DNA of 64,000 bases from Amycolatopsis echigonensis (GTDB lineage: Bacteria; Actinomycetota; Actinomycetes; Mycobacteriales; Pseudonocardiaceae), in assembly GCF_014174495.1 (NCBI RefSeq), contig NZ_JACJHR010000027.1:46303-110302 (forward strand), given 5' to 3'. Below the pieces are notes generated by a model that had not been told where the DNA came from, did no database searches, and saw nothing but the letters and a program-made list of their open reading frames with translations. The position numbers and the translations under genes are program-made. This document shows positions 42,765-51,194 of this stretch, in pieces. The first letter of the stretch is position 1. Every line of letters begins with the position of its first letter.

Positions 42765-43420
42765 CGGGTCAGCACCCGCCCGAAGTCCCGCACCGCCCGC
42801 AATGTGCCGCGCACCGAGCCGGACACCTTCGATTTCGTGCCCTGTGCCCGTTCCCGGTAAGTGACGTCGAACTCCTGGACTGCCCAGCCCGCGCGCTGAG
42901 CCTTCACGAGCAGCTCAAGCGGATAGCCGAACGCCCGGTCCGCAACGCCTAGAGCCAGCAGCTCCCGGCGACGCACCGCCCGAAGCGGCGCGATGTCCCG
43001 CACTGACAGTCCACGGGACCGCAAGAGCAGTGAGAGGACGGCATTTCCTGCTCTGGCATGCCATGGCCAAGCCGCCCGAGAGACCGGCACGCGTCGCCCG
43101 ACCGCGAGGTCAGCACCATCCAGGACCGCGGCGACCAGACGCGGCAACTCGGCCAAATCGAGCGACCCGTCGGCGTCCGCGAAACAGACGAGGTCGGCGG
43201 TGGCGTTCTCCAGCCCGGTGTGGACTGCGGCTCCGTAACCGCGCCGCGGCTCGTCGACGACTTTCGCGCCGTGCGCGGCCGCGACACCAGGAGACCCGTC
43301 GTGCGACCCGTTGTCCACGACGATCGCGCGATACCCCGGCGGCAGACCGGCGAGCACGCCGGGCAGCGCGGCCGCCTCGTCGAGGCAGGGGAGGACGACG
43401 TCCACTCCGAATTCGTTCAC
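42761..43420 (-). CDS. Glycosyltransferase family 2 protein
   Basis: A 219-residue GT2 enzyme: VDVVLPCLDEAAALPGVLAGLPPGYRAIVVDNGSHDGSPGVAAAHGAKVVDEPRRGYGAAVHTG, then DLVCFADADGSLDLAELPRL (DxD) and GYPLELLVKAQRAGW. It is a soluble enzyme resembling dolichyl- or polyprenyl-phosphate sugar transferases without a membrane tail. It opens the minus-strand operon and is divergent from the GT-C-like gene, a pairing that fits sugar transfer to a lipid carrier and its use on the outside. Confidence 0.9.
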   Translation of the reverse strand: MNEFGVDVVLPCLDEAAALPGVLAGLPPGYRAIVVDNGSHDGSPGVAAAHGAKVVDEPRRGYGAAVHTGLENATADLVCFADADGSLDLAELPRLVAAVLDGADLAVGRRVPVSRAAWPWHARAGNAVLSLLLRSRGLSVRDIAPLRAVRRRELLALGVADRAFGYPLELLVKAQRAGWAVQEFDVTYRERAQGTKSKVSGSVRGTLRAVRDFGRVLTR

Positions 43421-43564
43421 GAGGCGTACGGTAAGTCTGGAAAGGACAGTGCAGAACCCTTGCTGTGCTTACCAAATCCTGACGCCCGCCAAGATCTTAC
43501 CGACTTCTCACGGATCCGCGGGAAACCCGCCGGAACGCCGTCCGCGGGGTTATCGTGACCGGCG

Positions 43565-44968
43565 ATGAGCGAGTCGACCAAGGCTGCCCGGCTCGTCGAG
43601 CCGCCGCCCCCGGTTCCCGTCCGTCCCCGGTTCCGTGCTGACCTCGTGACGGTCGGCGTCACTCTCGTGGTGATCGCCGCCGCGACGGCCGTAGGCGTGT
43701 ACTACAACCGGCCAGGGTCGGGCGTGGTGATCTACGCGTTCGCGCCACCGTTGTTCGCGCATTGGCTGCCGCACGCCGGCCCCGGCTCAGTGTTCGCCGT
43801 GGTGATCGCCGCCGGTGTCGTCCTCTACGGCCCGACCCTGGCCGCCCGGCTGCGCTGGCGGCGCGCCCTGCTCGCGGGCTACCTGGCTTCCCTCGCCTGG
43901 ATCTTCTCGCTCGCCATGGTCGACGGCTGGACGCGCGGCTTCGCCGGCCGGCTCGCCACTCCGCAGGAGTACCTGCACGAAGTCCCCGGCATCACGAACA
44001 TCCCGCGGTTCCTCCGCGAATTCTCCTCGCGCATCCTCGATTTCCAGCCGAACTCGTGGACCACCCACGTGTCCGGCCATCCGCCCGGCGCGACCCTCGC
44101 CTTCGTCTGGCTCGACCGCCTCGGCCTCCACGGCGGTGCCTGGGCGTCGACCGCTGTGGTGCTGGTCGCCGCACTGGTCGCGGTCGCGGTACCAGCGACG
44201 ATCGCCCTGCTCGGCCGTCCCGACGCCGCCCGCGCCGCGCTGCCCTTCGCGGTGCTCAGTCCAGGCGCGGTGTGGCTGGGCGTGTCCGCGGACGGGCTCT
44301 TCGCCGGTGTGACCGCCACCGGTATCGCGCTGCTCGCCCTCGCGTCGGTGGGCTTCCGAGAGCGCCGTGCTTACGCTTGGCCCACGGCATTGGCAGCCGG
44401 GATTCTGCTCGGGTTCGGCATCTTCCTCTCCTACGGCCTCGTCCTGCTCGGCTTGGTCGCGCTGGCCGTCGCCGTGCTCGGCAGGCAATGGCGTGCTGCG
44501 GCAGCCGCCGTCCTCGGTGCGTCGGCAGTGGTCGCCGCGTTCGCCCTCGCCGGTTTTTGGTGGTTAGACGGGTACCACCTCGTGGTCGAGCGCTACTACC
44601 AAGGCGTCGCGGTGGTGCGTCCGTATTCCTACTGGGTGTGGGCTGACCTGGCCGCGGTGGCGGTCGCGTGCGGACCAGCAGTGATCGCGGCCGCCCGCCG
44701 CGGGGTGGCTTCGGCGGTCTTCTTGCCTTCTCGCCGGACGCTCCTGCGCGATCCGGTGCTCCTGATCGTGGTCGCCGCCGTGCTCACGATTGTGTTCGCC
44801 GATTCGTCCGGCCTGTCGAAGGCTGAGGTAGAACGGATCTGGCTACCGTTCGGCGCGTGGCTGATCCCGGCCACGGCGCTGCTTCCGGCGGGCCACCGCC
44901 GCTGGTGGCTGGCCGGACAGGCGGTGGTCGCGCTCGCGGTCAACCACCTGCTGTTGACGAACTGGTGA
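43565..44968 (+). CDS. Polytopic membrane protein, GT-C-like (possible mannosyl/polyprenyl-linked sugar transferase)
   Basis: A 467-residue protein with about eleven helices. The first extracytoplasmic loop contains ATPQEYLHEVPGITNIPRFLREFSSRI and QPNSWTTHVSGHPPGATLAFVWLDRLGL, the conserved region of this actinobacterial family; the last loop includes ADSSGLSKAEVERIWLPFGAWLIPA. GT-C enzymes have such a polar first loop, but no clear D-x-D is seen in it. Its position divergent from GT2/DUF2064 supports glycan assembly. RR/HK genes follow 8 bases later. Confidence 0.7.
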   Translation: MSESTKAARLVEPPPPVPVRPRFRADLVTVGVTLVVIAAATAVGVYYNRPGSGVVIYAFAPPLFAHWLPHAGPGSVFAVVIAAGVVLYGPTLAARLRWRRALLAGYLASLAWIFSLAMVDGWTRGFAGRLATPQEYLHEVPGITNIPRFLREFSSRILDFQPNSWTTHVSGHPPGATLAFVWLDRLGLHGGAWASTAVVLVAALVAVAVPATIALLGRPDAARAALPFAVLSPGAVWLGVSADGLFAGVTATGIALLALASVGFRERRAYAWPTALAAGILLGFGIFLSYGLVLLGLVALAVAVLGRQWRAAAAAVLGASAVVAAFALAGFWWLDGYHLVVERYYQGVAVVRPYSYWVWADLAAVAVACGPAVIAAARRGVASAVFLPSRRTLLRDPVLLIVVAAVLTIVFADSSGLSKAEVERIWLPFGAWLIPATALLPAGHRRWWLAGQAVVALAVNHLLLTNW

Positions 44969-44976
44969 GGTGAGGC

Positions 44977-45678
44977 ATGGAAGACCAAGCGGGTCGCGTG
45001 CTCGTGGTCGACGACGACGAGACGGTGCGCGATGTCGTCCGCCGCTACCTCGAAACCGCGGGTTTCGCCGTCGACCTGGCTGGCGACGGCACGGCGGCGC
45101 TCGCCCAGTTCGCCGAGCGCGTGCCGGACCTGGTGGTGCTCGACGTGATGATGCCCGGTCTGAACGGCCTGGAGGTGTGCCGGAGGTTGCGGCAGACGAG
45201 CCAGGTGCCGATCGTCATGCTCACCGCGCTCGGCGAGGAGGAAAACCGCATCGCCGGACTGCAGCTGGGGGCGGACGATTACGTCACCAAACCGTTCAGC
45301 CCTAAGGAACTCACGCTGCGTGTGGCATCCGTGCTGCGCCGGGCTCGGATGCCGCGGCCCGAGCCGCCCACGGCTGAACTGACGGACGGCAACCTCCGGC
45401 TCCAGATGACCGCCCGCCAGGCCACGCTCGACGGCGCGGTGCTGCCGCTGACCACCCGCGAGTTCGACCTCCTCGCGTTCTTCCTCTCCCATCCCGGCGT
45501 CGCGTTCAGCCGGGCGGACCTGCTGGAGAAGGTGTGGGGCTGGGACTTCGGCGACCAGTCCACGGTGACTGTCCACGTGCGACGGTTGCGCGAGAAAATC
45601 GAACGTGACCCAGCCAAACCGGTCCGCGTCGCCACGGTGTGGGGCGTCGGCTACCGCTACGACCGGACGCAGCCATGA
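44977..45678 (+). CDS. OmpR-family response regulator
   Basis: A 233-residue response regulator: RVLVVDDDETVRDVVRRYLETAGFAVDLAGDG, DLVVLDVMMPGLNGLEVCRRLR, MLTALGEEENRIAGLQLGADDYVTKPFSPKELTLRV and a winged helix LTTREFDLLAFFLSHPGVAFSRADLLEKVWGWDFGDQSTVTVHVRRLREKIE. It starts 8 bases after the GT-C-like gene and overlaps the kinase gene (ATGA). Its stimulus is unknown; it may control the surrounding glycan operon. Confidence 0.92.
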   Translation: MEDQAGRVLVVDDDETVRDVVRRYLETAGFAVDLAGDGTAALAQFAERVPDLVVLDVMMPGLNGLEVCRRLRQTSQVPIVMLTALGEEENRIAGLQLGADDYVTKPFSPKELTLRVASVLRRARMPRPEPPTAELTDGNLRLQMTARQATLDGAVLPLTTREFDLLAFFLSHPGVAFSRADLLEKVWGWDFGDQSTVTVHVRRLREKIERDPAKPVRVATVWGVGYRYDRTQP

Positions 45679-46724
45679 TCGGCTCGGGCGAGTCGGCGTG
45701 GGACATGTTCGTCCACGTCCTGCACATCCTCCCGCTCGCCTTGCTGTTCGCCTTGCCGGTGGCGGCGCTGGGCGGCCTCGCGCTTTACCTGCTGCGGCAC
45801 CGGTCGCTGGCCACCACGATGACCACGCTCGTGCTGACCCCGGTCGCCGCGATGCTGGTCGGGATCCTCGGCGTGAGCGGCTTCATGTTCACCGAGGCCC
45901 TGACCACCGAACTGCTCGTGTGCCTGCTCGTGGCACTAGTGGCGGTGCCCGCGGCGATGGTGCTGGGACGGGTCATCGCGCGGCGCAGTGTGTGGGAACG
46001 CGAGGCGCGGGAACGCGAACGCGCGGCGGAGAAATCGCGTCGCGAACTGGTCGCGTGGATCAGCCACGACCTTCGCAGTCCGCTCGCCGGGATCCAGGCG
46101 ATGGCGGAGGCTCTGGCCGACGGCGTGGTTTCGGAACGCGCCGAGGTGGCCGACTACGCCCAGCGCATCAGCGGGGAAACGACCCGGCTGTCCGGCATGG
46201 TGGGCGACCTGTTCGAGCTGTCCCGGATCACAGCGGGAGCGCTCGAACTGAGCATGTCGGCGGTGCCGCTGCGCGACGTGGTGAGCGACGCGGTCGCCGC
46301 GCAGGCACCCGTGGCTGACCGCAAACGCGTGCGGGTGCTGGAAAACGCGTCGGCGTGGCCGGTGGTGTCCGGCAGCGATCCGGAGCTGGCGCGGATCGTG
46401 CGGAACCTCGTGTCGAATGCCATCCGGCACACTCCGCCGGACGGCACGGTCGCCGTGCAGATCGGCATCGACGGCGACCAAGCGCTGCTGGCCGTGGACG
46501 ACGGCTGCGGCGGGATTCCGGACGACGAGATCAGCCGGGTCTTCGACGTCGCGTTCCGCGGCACGCAAGCCCGCACCCCCGACCGCAGCGGCACCACCAG
46601 CGGCGGCGGGCTGGGCCTGGCGATCGCGAAGGGCTTGGTGGAGGCACACCGGGGACGGATCGGCGTGCAGAACCACGGCCCGGGATGCCGCTTCGAGGTG
46701 CGGCTGCCGTTGGCGGCGTCCTGA
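45675..46724 (+). CDS. Sensor histidine kinase
   Basis: A 349-residue kinase with two N-terminal helices (about 15–40 and 48–90) and almost no extracytoplasmic domain. H-box AWISHDLRSPLAGIQAMAEALADGV, N-box NLVSNAIRHTPPDG, G-boxes VDDGCGGIPDDEISRVFDVAFRG and GGGLGLAIAKGLVEAHRG. The ATG at 45675 overlaps the regulator stop. Short sensor regions like this often detect membrane-internal signals. It is paired with the upstream regulator. Confidence 0.9.
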   Translation: MIGSGESAWDMFVHVLHILPLALLFALPVAALGGLALYLLRHRSLATTMTTLVLTPVAAMLVGILGVSGFMFTEALTTELLVCLLVALVAVPAAMVLGRVIARRSVWEREARERERAAEKSRRELVAWISHDLRSPLAGIQAMAEALADGVVSERAEVADYAQRISGETTRLSGMVGDLFELSRITAGALELSMSAVPLRDVVSDAVAAQAPVADRKRVRVLENASAWPVVSGSDPELARIVRNLVSNAIRHTPPDGTVAVQIGIDGDQALLAVDDGCGGIPDDEISRVFDVAFRGTQARTPDRSGTTSGGGLGLAIAKGLVEAHRGRIGVQNHGPGCRFEVRLPLAAS

Positions 46725-46742
46725 TCTGTCTAGTGTGGACGG

Positions 46743-47591
46743 TCAGGACGCGGCGACTGCCGAGACTGGTTCCACGGTGTGATCGGCCGCGATCCGGAAG
46801 AACGGCTCGTCCGGGAAATGCGCTGCCGCGACGATCGTGCCGGTGCCGACCACCTCGCCGAGCCAGCGGCGGCGGGTCAGCTCCGCCTGTCCGCGATCGA
46901 CGTCGGACGCCGCGCCGATCGTCGGATCAGCCAACTGCTCCGGAATCTGGAAGACGTCGCCGAGCAGGACGGCGCGACGGTCCTGGTCCGCGACTTCCAG
47001 CACGTAATGTCCCGGGGTGTGCCCGGGCGCATGCCGGACGGTGACGCCGGGCGCGACCGTTTCGCCGTCACTCAGCGGATGCAGTTTGCCCTGAGCGCGA
47101 AGGGCTTCCAGCGCTACGCGGCCTCGGTCATGCCGCCCCGCCGGTTCGACGAACGCCGCCCAGTCAGGCGCGCCGTACCGCACTTCGGCATCCGGGAAGT
47201 ACGGCTCACCGTTCGGCGCGACCCAGCCGAGGTGGTCGGCGTGCAGATGAGTCAGCACCACGGTGTCGATGTCTTCGCGGCCGACCCCAGCTTCGGCAAG
47301 CGCTGCGGGCAACCCTCCGGTGTGCTCGGGCTCGGCGGAGCTGACCACCGGGTGCAGCTGCTCTTTGGAGTGCTGCGGCAGATGCGGCTCACCGGACGGG
47401 CGCGGACCGAAACCGGCGTCGACCAGCACCGCGGAGCCGGCCGTTCGGATCAGGAACGCGCCGACGACCACCGGAACCGCGCTCGGTGCCGAGCGCTTGC
47501 CGTGGAGCCCCGGGAAGAACGACGACGGCAGCTGCAGCCGCCCGTCGCTCAGTGCGTGGATTTCGATGTCCCCCACCACGATGGAACGCAT
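46743..47591 (-). CDS. MBL-fold metallo-hydrolase
   Basis: A 282-residue MBL-fold enzyme starting MRSIVVGDIEIHALSDGRLQLP; zinc ligands are in THLHADHLGW (H-x-H-x-D-H), VRHAPGHTPGHYVLEV, GDVFQ and AAAHFPDEPFF. It belongs to the lactonase-like (AiiA/YtnP) branch. The start is uncertain: ATG 47591 follows GGTGGG, ATG 47600 would add three residues. It converges with the histidine kinase, leaving 18 bases. A quorum-signal-like or metabolic lactone is a possible substrate. Confidence 0.85.
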   Translation of the reverse strand: MRSIVVGDIEIHALSDGRLQLPSSFFPGLHGKRSAPSAVPVVVGAFLIRTAGSAVLVDAGFGPRPSGEPHLPQHSKEQLHPVVSSAEPEHTGGLPAALAEAGVGREDIDTVVLTHLHADHLGWVAPNGEPYFPDAEVRYGAPDWAAFVEPAGRHDRGRVALEALRAQGKLHPLSDGETVAPGVTVRHAPGHTPGHYVLEVADQDRRAVLLGDVFQIPEQLADPTIGAASDVDRGQAELTRRRWLGEVVGTGTIVAAAHFPDEPFFRIAADHTVEPVSAVAAS

Positions 47592-47647
47592 GCCCACCAT
47601 CAAGATCCAGTACGGCGGATTCATTCCGGAACGTGATCTTCACCTCG

Positions 47648-48706
47648 TCAGGTGACAGGGGCGCGCAGTTCCGCGGTGCCGAACGCGGCGATGCCGTCCG
47701 AGAAGGACGTTTCCGCCTGGAAACCGAGCAGCTCCCGTGCTCGGGCCGGATCGGCGACCACGTGCCGGACATCGGCTGGCCGCGCACCGCCGACGATCCG
47801 CGGCTCCGGCCCGCCGCAGGCTCGGGCCAGTTCCCGGGCCAGGTCGCCGACGCTCTGCGGCTGTCCGGAACAGATGTTCAGCGGCGTGAGGTCAGCCTCC
47901 GGGCCTTCGCTCCGGAGTGCGAGGACGTTCGCTCGGGCCACGTCGTCCACGTGCACGAAATCGCGCTGCTGCCGCCCGTCCTCCAGCACGGTCGGCGCTT
48001 CGCCGCGCTCCAACGCGGAACGGAACAGCGACGCGACGCCCGCGTACGGCGTGTTTTGCGGCATCCTCGGGCCGTAGACGTTGTGGTAGCGCAACGCCCA
48101 GACCGTGCCGCCGGTCTGGCGCGCCCATGCGCCCGCGAGATGTTCTTGCGCCAGTTTTGTTGCCGCATAGGTGCTTCGAGGCAACAGTGGAGCGCTTTCC
48201 GGCACGAGTTGCCAACCCAACTCGGCACCGCAGTGCGGGCAAGCGGGTTCGAATCGTCCAGCGTCCACATCGGACTGCCGGCGGGGTGACGGCGGGACGA
48301 CGCCGTGGTGCGCGCACGCGTAACGCCCCTCGCCGTAGACCACCATTGACGAGGCCAGCACGAGCTTGAGCACCTTCGCCGCGTGCATTGCGGCCAGCAG
48401 CACGGCGGTGCCGTAGTCGTTGTTCAGCGCGTACGAGGGCGCGTCGGACGGATCCACGCCATGGCCGACCACCGCGGCCTGGTGGCAGACCGCATCGACG
48501 CCGTCGAGCAGCTCTGTGACGATCTCGGTGTCGGTGACGTCACCGCGCAGGAAGCGGTGTCGCCGGGTGTATTCGGGTGGCGTGGTGGAGCCGTGCGCGG
48601 TGGACAGCAGGTTGTCCAGCACGACGACCTCGTCACCGTCGTCAGCCAGCTGATCGGCGATCCGGGATCCGATGAACCCGGCGCCGCCGGTGAGGAGCAC
48701 TCGCAC
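47648..48706 (-). CDS. NAD-dependent epimerase/dehydratase with zinc-ribbon-like insertion
   Basis: A 352-residue extended SDR: MRVLLTGGAGFIGSRIADQL, VCHQAAVVGHG, the YAATK motif (Tyr/Lys pair) and YHNVYGPRMPQNTPY. The unusual part is residues 124–165: YACAHHGV, then EPACPHCGAELG, a C-x-H...C-x-x-C pattern that could bind zinc and is absent from ordinary sugar epimerases. It probably acts on a nucleotide sugar. The GTG is preceded by a -10-like TAACGT only 7 bases upstream, suggesting a leaderless transcript. Confidence 0.85.
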   Translation of the reverse strand: MRVLLTGGAGFIGSRIADQLADDGDEVVVLDNLLSTAHGSTTPPEYTRRHRFLRGDVTDTEIVTELLDGVDAVCHQAAVVGHGVDPSDAPSYALNNDYGTAVLLAAMHAAKVLKLVLASSMVVYGEGRYACAHHGVVPPSPRRQSDVDAGRFEPACPHCGAELGWQLVPESAPLLPRSTYAATKLAQEHLAGAWARQTGGTVWALRYHNVYGPRMPQNTPYAGVASLFRSALERGEAPTVLEDGRQQRDFVHVDDVARANVLALRSEGPEADLTPLNICSGQPQSVGDLARELARACGGPEPRIVGGARPADVRHVVADPARARELLGFQAETSFSDGIAAFGTAELRAPVT

Positions 48707-48829
48707 CTCGCCGACGTTAGGCCGGATCGCCCGGGATGCGCGCGGCCTGCGCGGACCACGTCACCGAATCGTCAGAAATCACCGGGCCCGTGGCGGCGGA
48801 GCGGGCCCGGAACCGGATACGGTGTCGGC

Positions 48830-49330
48830 ATGGAACGGAGCGCACAGCGGCTGGGCCGGGCACTCGTGGTGATTGTGGACGACCGGGTCGCGCACGGGGA
48901 GCACGAGGACACCTCCGGGCCGCTCGTCACCGAGCTGCTCGAGGAAGCCGGGTTCATCGTCGACGGCGTCGTGGTGGTCGAGGCCGAGACCGCGGCGATC
49001 CGCAACGCGCTCAACACGGCGGTGATCGGCGGGGCGGACCTGGTGATCACGGTCGGCGGCACCGGAGTGTCGCCGCGCGACCGCACGCCGGACGCGACCG
49101 CCGGGGTGCTCGACCGCCCGATCCCGGGCATCGGCGAGGCCCTGCGCGCCTCGGGGCTGGCCGCGGGTGCGGTCGACGCCGGGATCTCCCGCGGCCTGGC
49201 CGGGGTGTCGGGCAGCACGCTCGTGGTCAACCTTGCCGGTTCGCGTGCGGCGGTGCGCGACGGCATGGCGACCCTCTCTTCGCTGGTCCCGCACGTGATC
49301 GACGAGCTCTCCGGCCTCGAAGAGGTCTGA
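48830..49330 (+). CDS. MoaB/Mog-family molybdopterin-binding domain protein
   Basis: A 166-residue MoaB/MogA-fold protein: ALVVIVDDRVAHGEHEDTSGPLVTELLEEAGF, DLVITVGGTGVSPRDRTPDATAGVLDRPIPGIGEAL and GISRGLAGVSGSTLVVNLAGSRAAVRDG. The GGTGVSPRD motif binds molybdopterin. In mycobacteria moaB2 lies next to pepD and mscL, and here mscL is also the next gene but one. The ATG sits 7 bases after a -10-like TACGGT (48818–48823), again leaderless-type. Confidence 0.9.
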   Translation: MERSAQRLGRALVVIVDDRVAHGEHEDTSGPLVTELLEEAGFIVDGVVVVEAETAAIRNALNTAVIGGADLVITVGGTGVSPRDRTPDATAGVLDRPIPGIGEALRASGLAAGAVDAGISRGLAGVSGSTLVVNLAGSRAAVRDGMATLSSLVPHVIDELSGLEEV

Positions 49331-49395
49331 GCCCGGCCGTTTTCGCGGCGGATGTCTCTCTGCACTTGTCAAACAGCAGGTGGGACGATGGACCC

Positions 49396-49569
49396 ATGCC
49401 GCACGAGGAACGACGTCCCCGCGAGACCGAGGCCCAGCGCCGCCGCCGGGTCGACGAGGTCTTCGGCGACGTACTGCCGGAGACCACGTCCGATGAGCGG
49501 GGCCGGGGCCCGGAAACCACTCCGGATTCGTGGTATCTCGAGAACCGGCCCCCGCATCACGATCGGTGA
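49396..49569 (+). CDS. Small charged protein, 57 residues, unknown
   Basis: MPHEERRPRETEAQRRRRVD followed by EVFGDVLPETTSDERG and ending DSWYLENRPPHHDR. Highly charged, no cysteine or membrane segment. GGTGGGACG upstream could be its SD; it lies between moaB and the convergent mscL. The DSWYLENRPPHH end resembles small conserved actinobacterial proteins of unknown function. I assign no function. Confidence 0.6.
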   Translation: MPHEERRPRETEAQRRRRVDEVFGDVLPETTSDERGRGPETTPDSWYLENRPPHHDR

Positions 49570-49575
49570 CCCCTC

Positions 49576-50001
49576 TCAGCTGCTGTGGCGCGAGGGGCCT
49601 TCGCCGTTGCCCTGCTGCGAGCGCAGCAGGTCGCGGATTTCGGTGAGCAGCTCGACGTCCGTCGGCTCGGCCGGGCCCTTCTCCTCGCCGCGCTTGCGCC
49701 GCTCCTGCAGGTGCTTGACCGGCAGGACGATCAAGAAGTAGACGATCGCGGCGACGATCACGAAGTTGATCGCCGCGTTGATCACACTGCCGAAGTCCAT
49801 GAAGGTCGAGTCGTTGCTCCGCAGGACGTTGAAGCCGAGGCCCTTCCCCGCGTTCGAACCGCCGAGGGCGTTGATCAGCGGCTTGATCAAGCCGTTGGTG
49901 AAGGCGGTGACGATCGCGGTGAACGCGGCTCCCACCACGACGGCGACCGCGAGGTCGACGACGTTGCCGCGCATCAGGAAGTCCTTGAAACCTTTCAGCA
50001 C
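49576..50001 (-). CDS. mscL: Large-conductance mechanosensitive channel
   Basis: A 141-residue MscL: LKGFKDFLMRGNVVDLAVAVVVGAAFTAIVTAFTNGLIKPLINALGG (TM1 and gate), INFVIVAAIVYFLIVLPVKHLQERRKRGEEK (TM2) and the C-terminal helix TDVELLTEIRDLL. It opens under membrane tension to release solutes in osmotic downshock. The GTG at 50001 with GGGAG six bases before it gives the canonical start; an upstream in-frame start would add ten unconserved residues. Confidence 0.95.
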   Translation of the reverse strand: MLKGFKDFLMRGNVVDLAVAVVVGAAFTAIVTAFTNGLIKPLINALGGSNAGKGLGFNVLRSNDSTFMDFGSVINAAINFVIVAAIVYFLIVLPVKHLQERRKRGEEKGPAEPTDVELLTEIRDLLRSQQGNGEGPSRHSS

Positions 50002-50075
50002 TGCTGCTCCCAGAGGATTAAGGACGGGCATCTGGCCGTCCTAAGACAGCCGTCGCCCGTCGGGACAGGGTCGGG

Positions 50076-50735
50076 TTAGCGGAGAGTAACCGTTACCGGT
50101 CGTTCGAGCGAGGAAGCAGCGACCTGCGTGGCAACCTGCGTGGGCACCGCCAGCAGGACCAGCGGACCCTTCTGCGGTGGGCCCAGCGTGCGGTTGCCGG
50201 AGTCGTCGGAGCGCCGGACAGTGACCACGGTGGCCCCTCTGGCCAGCACAGATGCGGAATTTGTGGTATCCGCGCCCGCGACAACATCGACGCGCTGGCC
50301 CGGCTGAAGCAACTCAGCGACGGCCGCGTCCGCGAGCCGGACGGCGACAGTAACCGCGCCGGGTTCACCCGTTACGGGGAGGCTGTTGCCCAGGATCCGG
50401 ACGTCGGTGATGGGCTCGCCGGCCCGGGCCGCCCCGGACAGAAGGCGGCCCACCACCGCGTCCGACGCCGAGAGCGCGCCGGATGGGCGGAGATCATCGG
50501 GCAGGGCCACGGTCCGCACGTCAGCAGCGCGCAACACAGAACCCGCGGGCAGGTCGCGTGCCGAGACCACTGTCGAGGTGGCGGGTGCGCCCCGCGCAGA
50601 GGGCGGAAGGAACAGGACGAGCAGGCCGGCCAGAAACAACGCCGCCGCGAGACACCGGCGGAGCATCCGGGCTCGCCGACCGCGCGGCAGACGGATGTCA
50701 GGCAGCGCGGAAAGGCGGCTGAGCAAGGTGTTCAC
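50076..50735 (-). CDS. SAF-domain protein (CpaB/RcpC-like)
   Basis: A 219-residue protein with an N-terminal basic segment, one membrane helix (about 27–47) and an extracytoplasmic SAF domain (TSTVVSARDLPAGSVLRAADVRTVALPDDLRP...ARAGEPITDVRIL). CpaB-type proteins assemble Flp/Tad pili; no other tad genes are near, so the role here is open. It lies between mscL and the FmdB gene, as an additional gene relative to mycobacteria. Confidence 0.8.
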   Translation of the reverse strand: MNTLLSRLSALPDIRLPRGRRARMLRRCLAAALFLAGLLVLFLPPSARGAPATSTVVSARDLPAGSVLRAADVRTVALPDDLRPSGALSASDAVVGRLLSGAARAGEPITDVRILGNSLPVTGEPGAVTVAVRLADAAVAELLQPGQRVDVVAGADTTNSASVLARGATVVTVRRSDDSGNRTLGPPQKGPLVLLAVPTQVATQVAASSLERPVTVTLR

Positions 50736-50864
50736 GGTTGTCCCCTCGTCGGTTCCGGTGCGGCGGGATACCGCACGAATCCGACGTTAAGGACGTCGCG
50801 AACCGGCCGGAAGGGCCGATTCGCGAACCTGTGGACAACTGGCCCCTTGTGGATAACTCGGGGG

Positions 50865-51194
50865 TCAGGAGGACGCGGAAGCCGTTTTCGTCGTGCTCGT
50901 CGTGGACGATGCGTTCGAGGACGAAGAAGACGTCGACGAAGAGGAGGTGGTGGACGACGAGTCGGACTTGGCGCTCTCGGTCTTGGCCGGGGTCGCGGAG
51001 GCGCTCGACTTGCTCGAATCACGCGAATCCGTGCGGTAGAACCCGCTGCCCTTGAAGACCACGCCGACCGAACTGAAGACCTTGCGCAGGACACCGGAGC
51101 ACTGCGGGCAGACGGTCAGGCTGGGGTCGGAGAAGGACTGCACCGCCTCGAAGCGGTGGTCACATTCCTTGCAGGCGTACTGGTACGTGGGCAC
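50865..51194 (-). CDS. FmdB-type zinc ribbon protein
   Basis: A 109-residue protein: PTYQYACKECDHRFEAVQSFSDPSLTVCPQCSGVLRKVFSSVGVVFKGSGFYRTD carries two C-x-x-C knuckles, followed by a Ser/Thr/Ala-rich disordered tail of about 50 residues. FmdB-family proteins are small zinc-ribbon regulators or ribosome-associated factors. The GTG at 51194 has GGAG upstream. In M. tuberculosis a homologue lies beside the 5-FCL gene, as here. Confidence 0.9.
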   Translation of the reverse strand: MPTYQYACKECDHRFEAVQSFSDPSLTVCPQCSGVLRKVFSSVGVVFKGSGFYRTDSRDSSKSSASATPAKTESAKSDSSSTTSSSSTSSSSSNASSTTSTTKTASASS

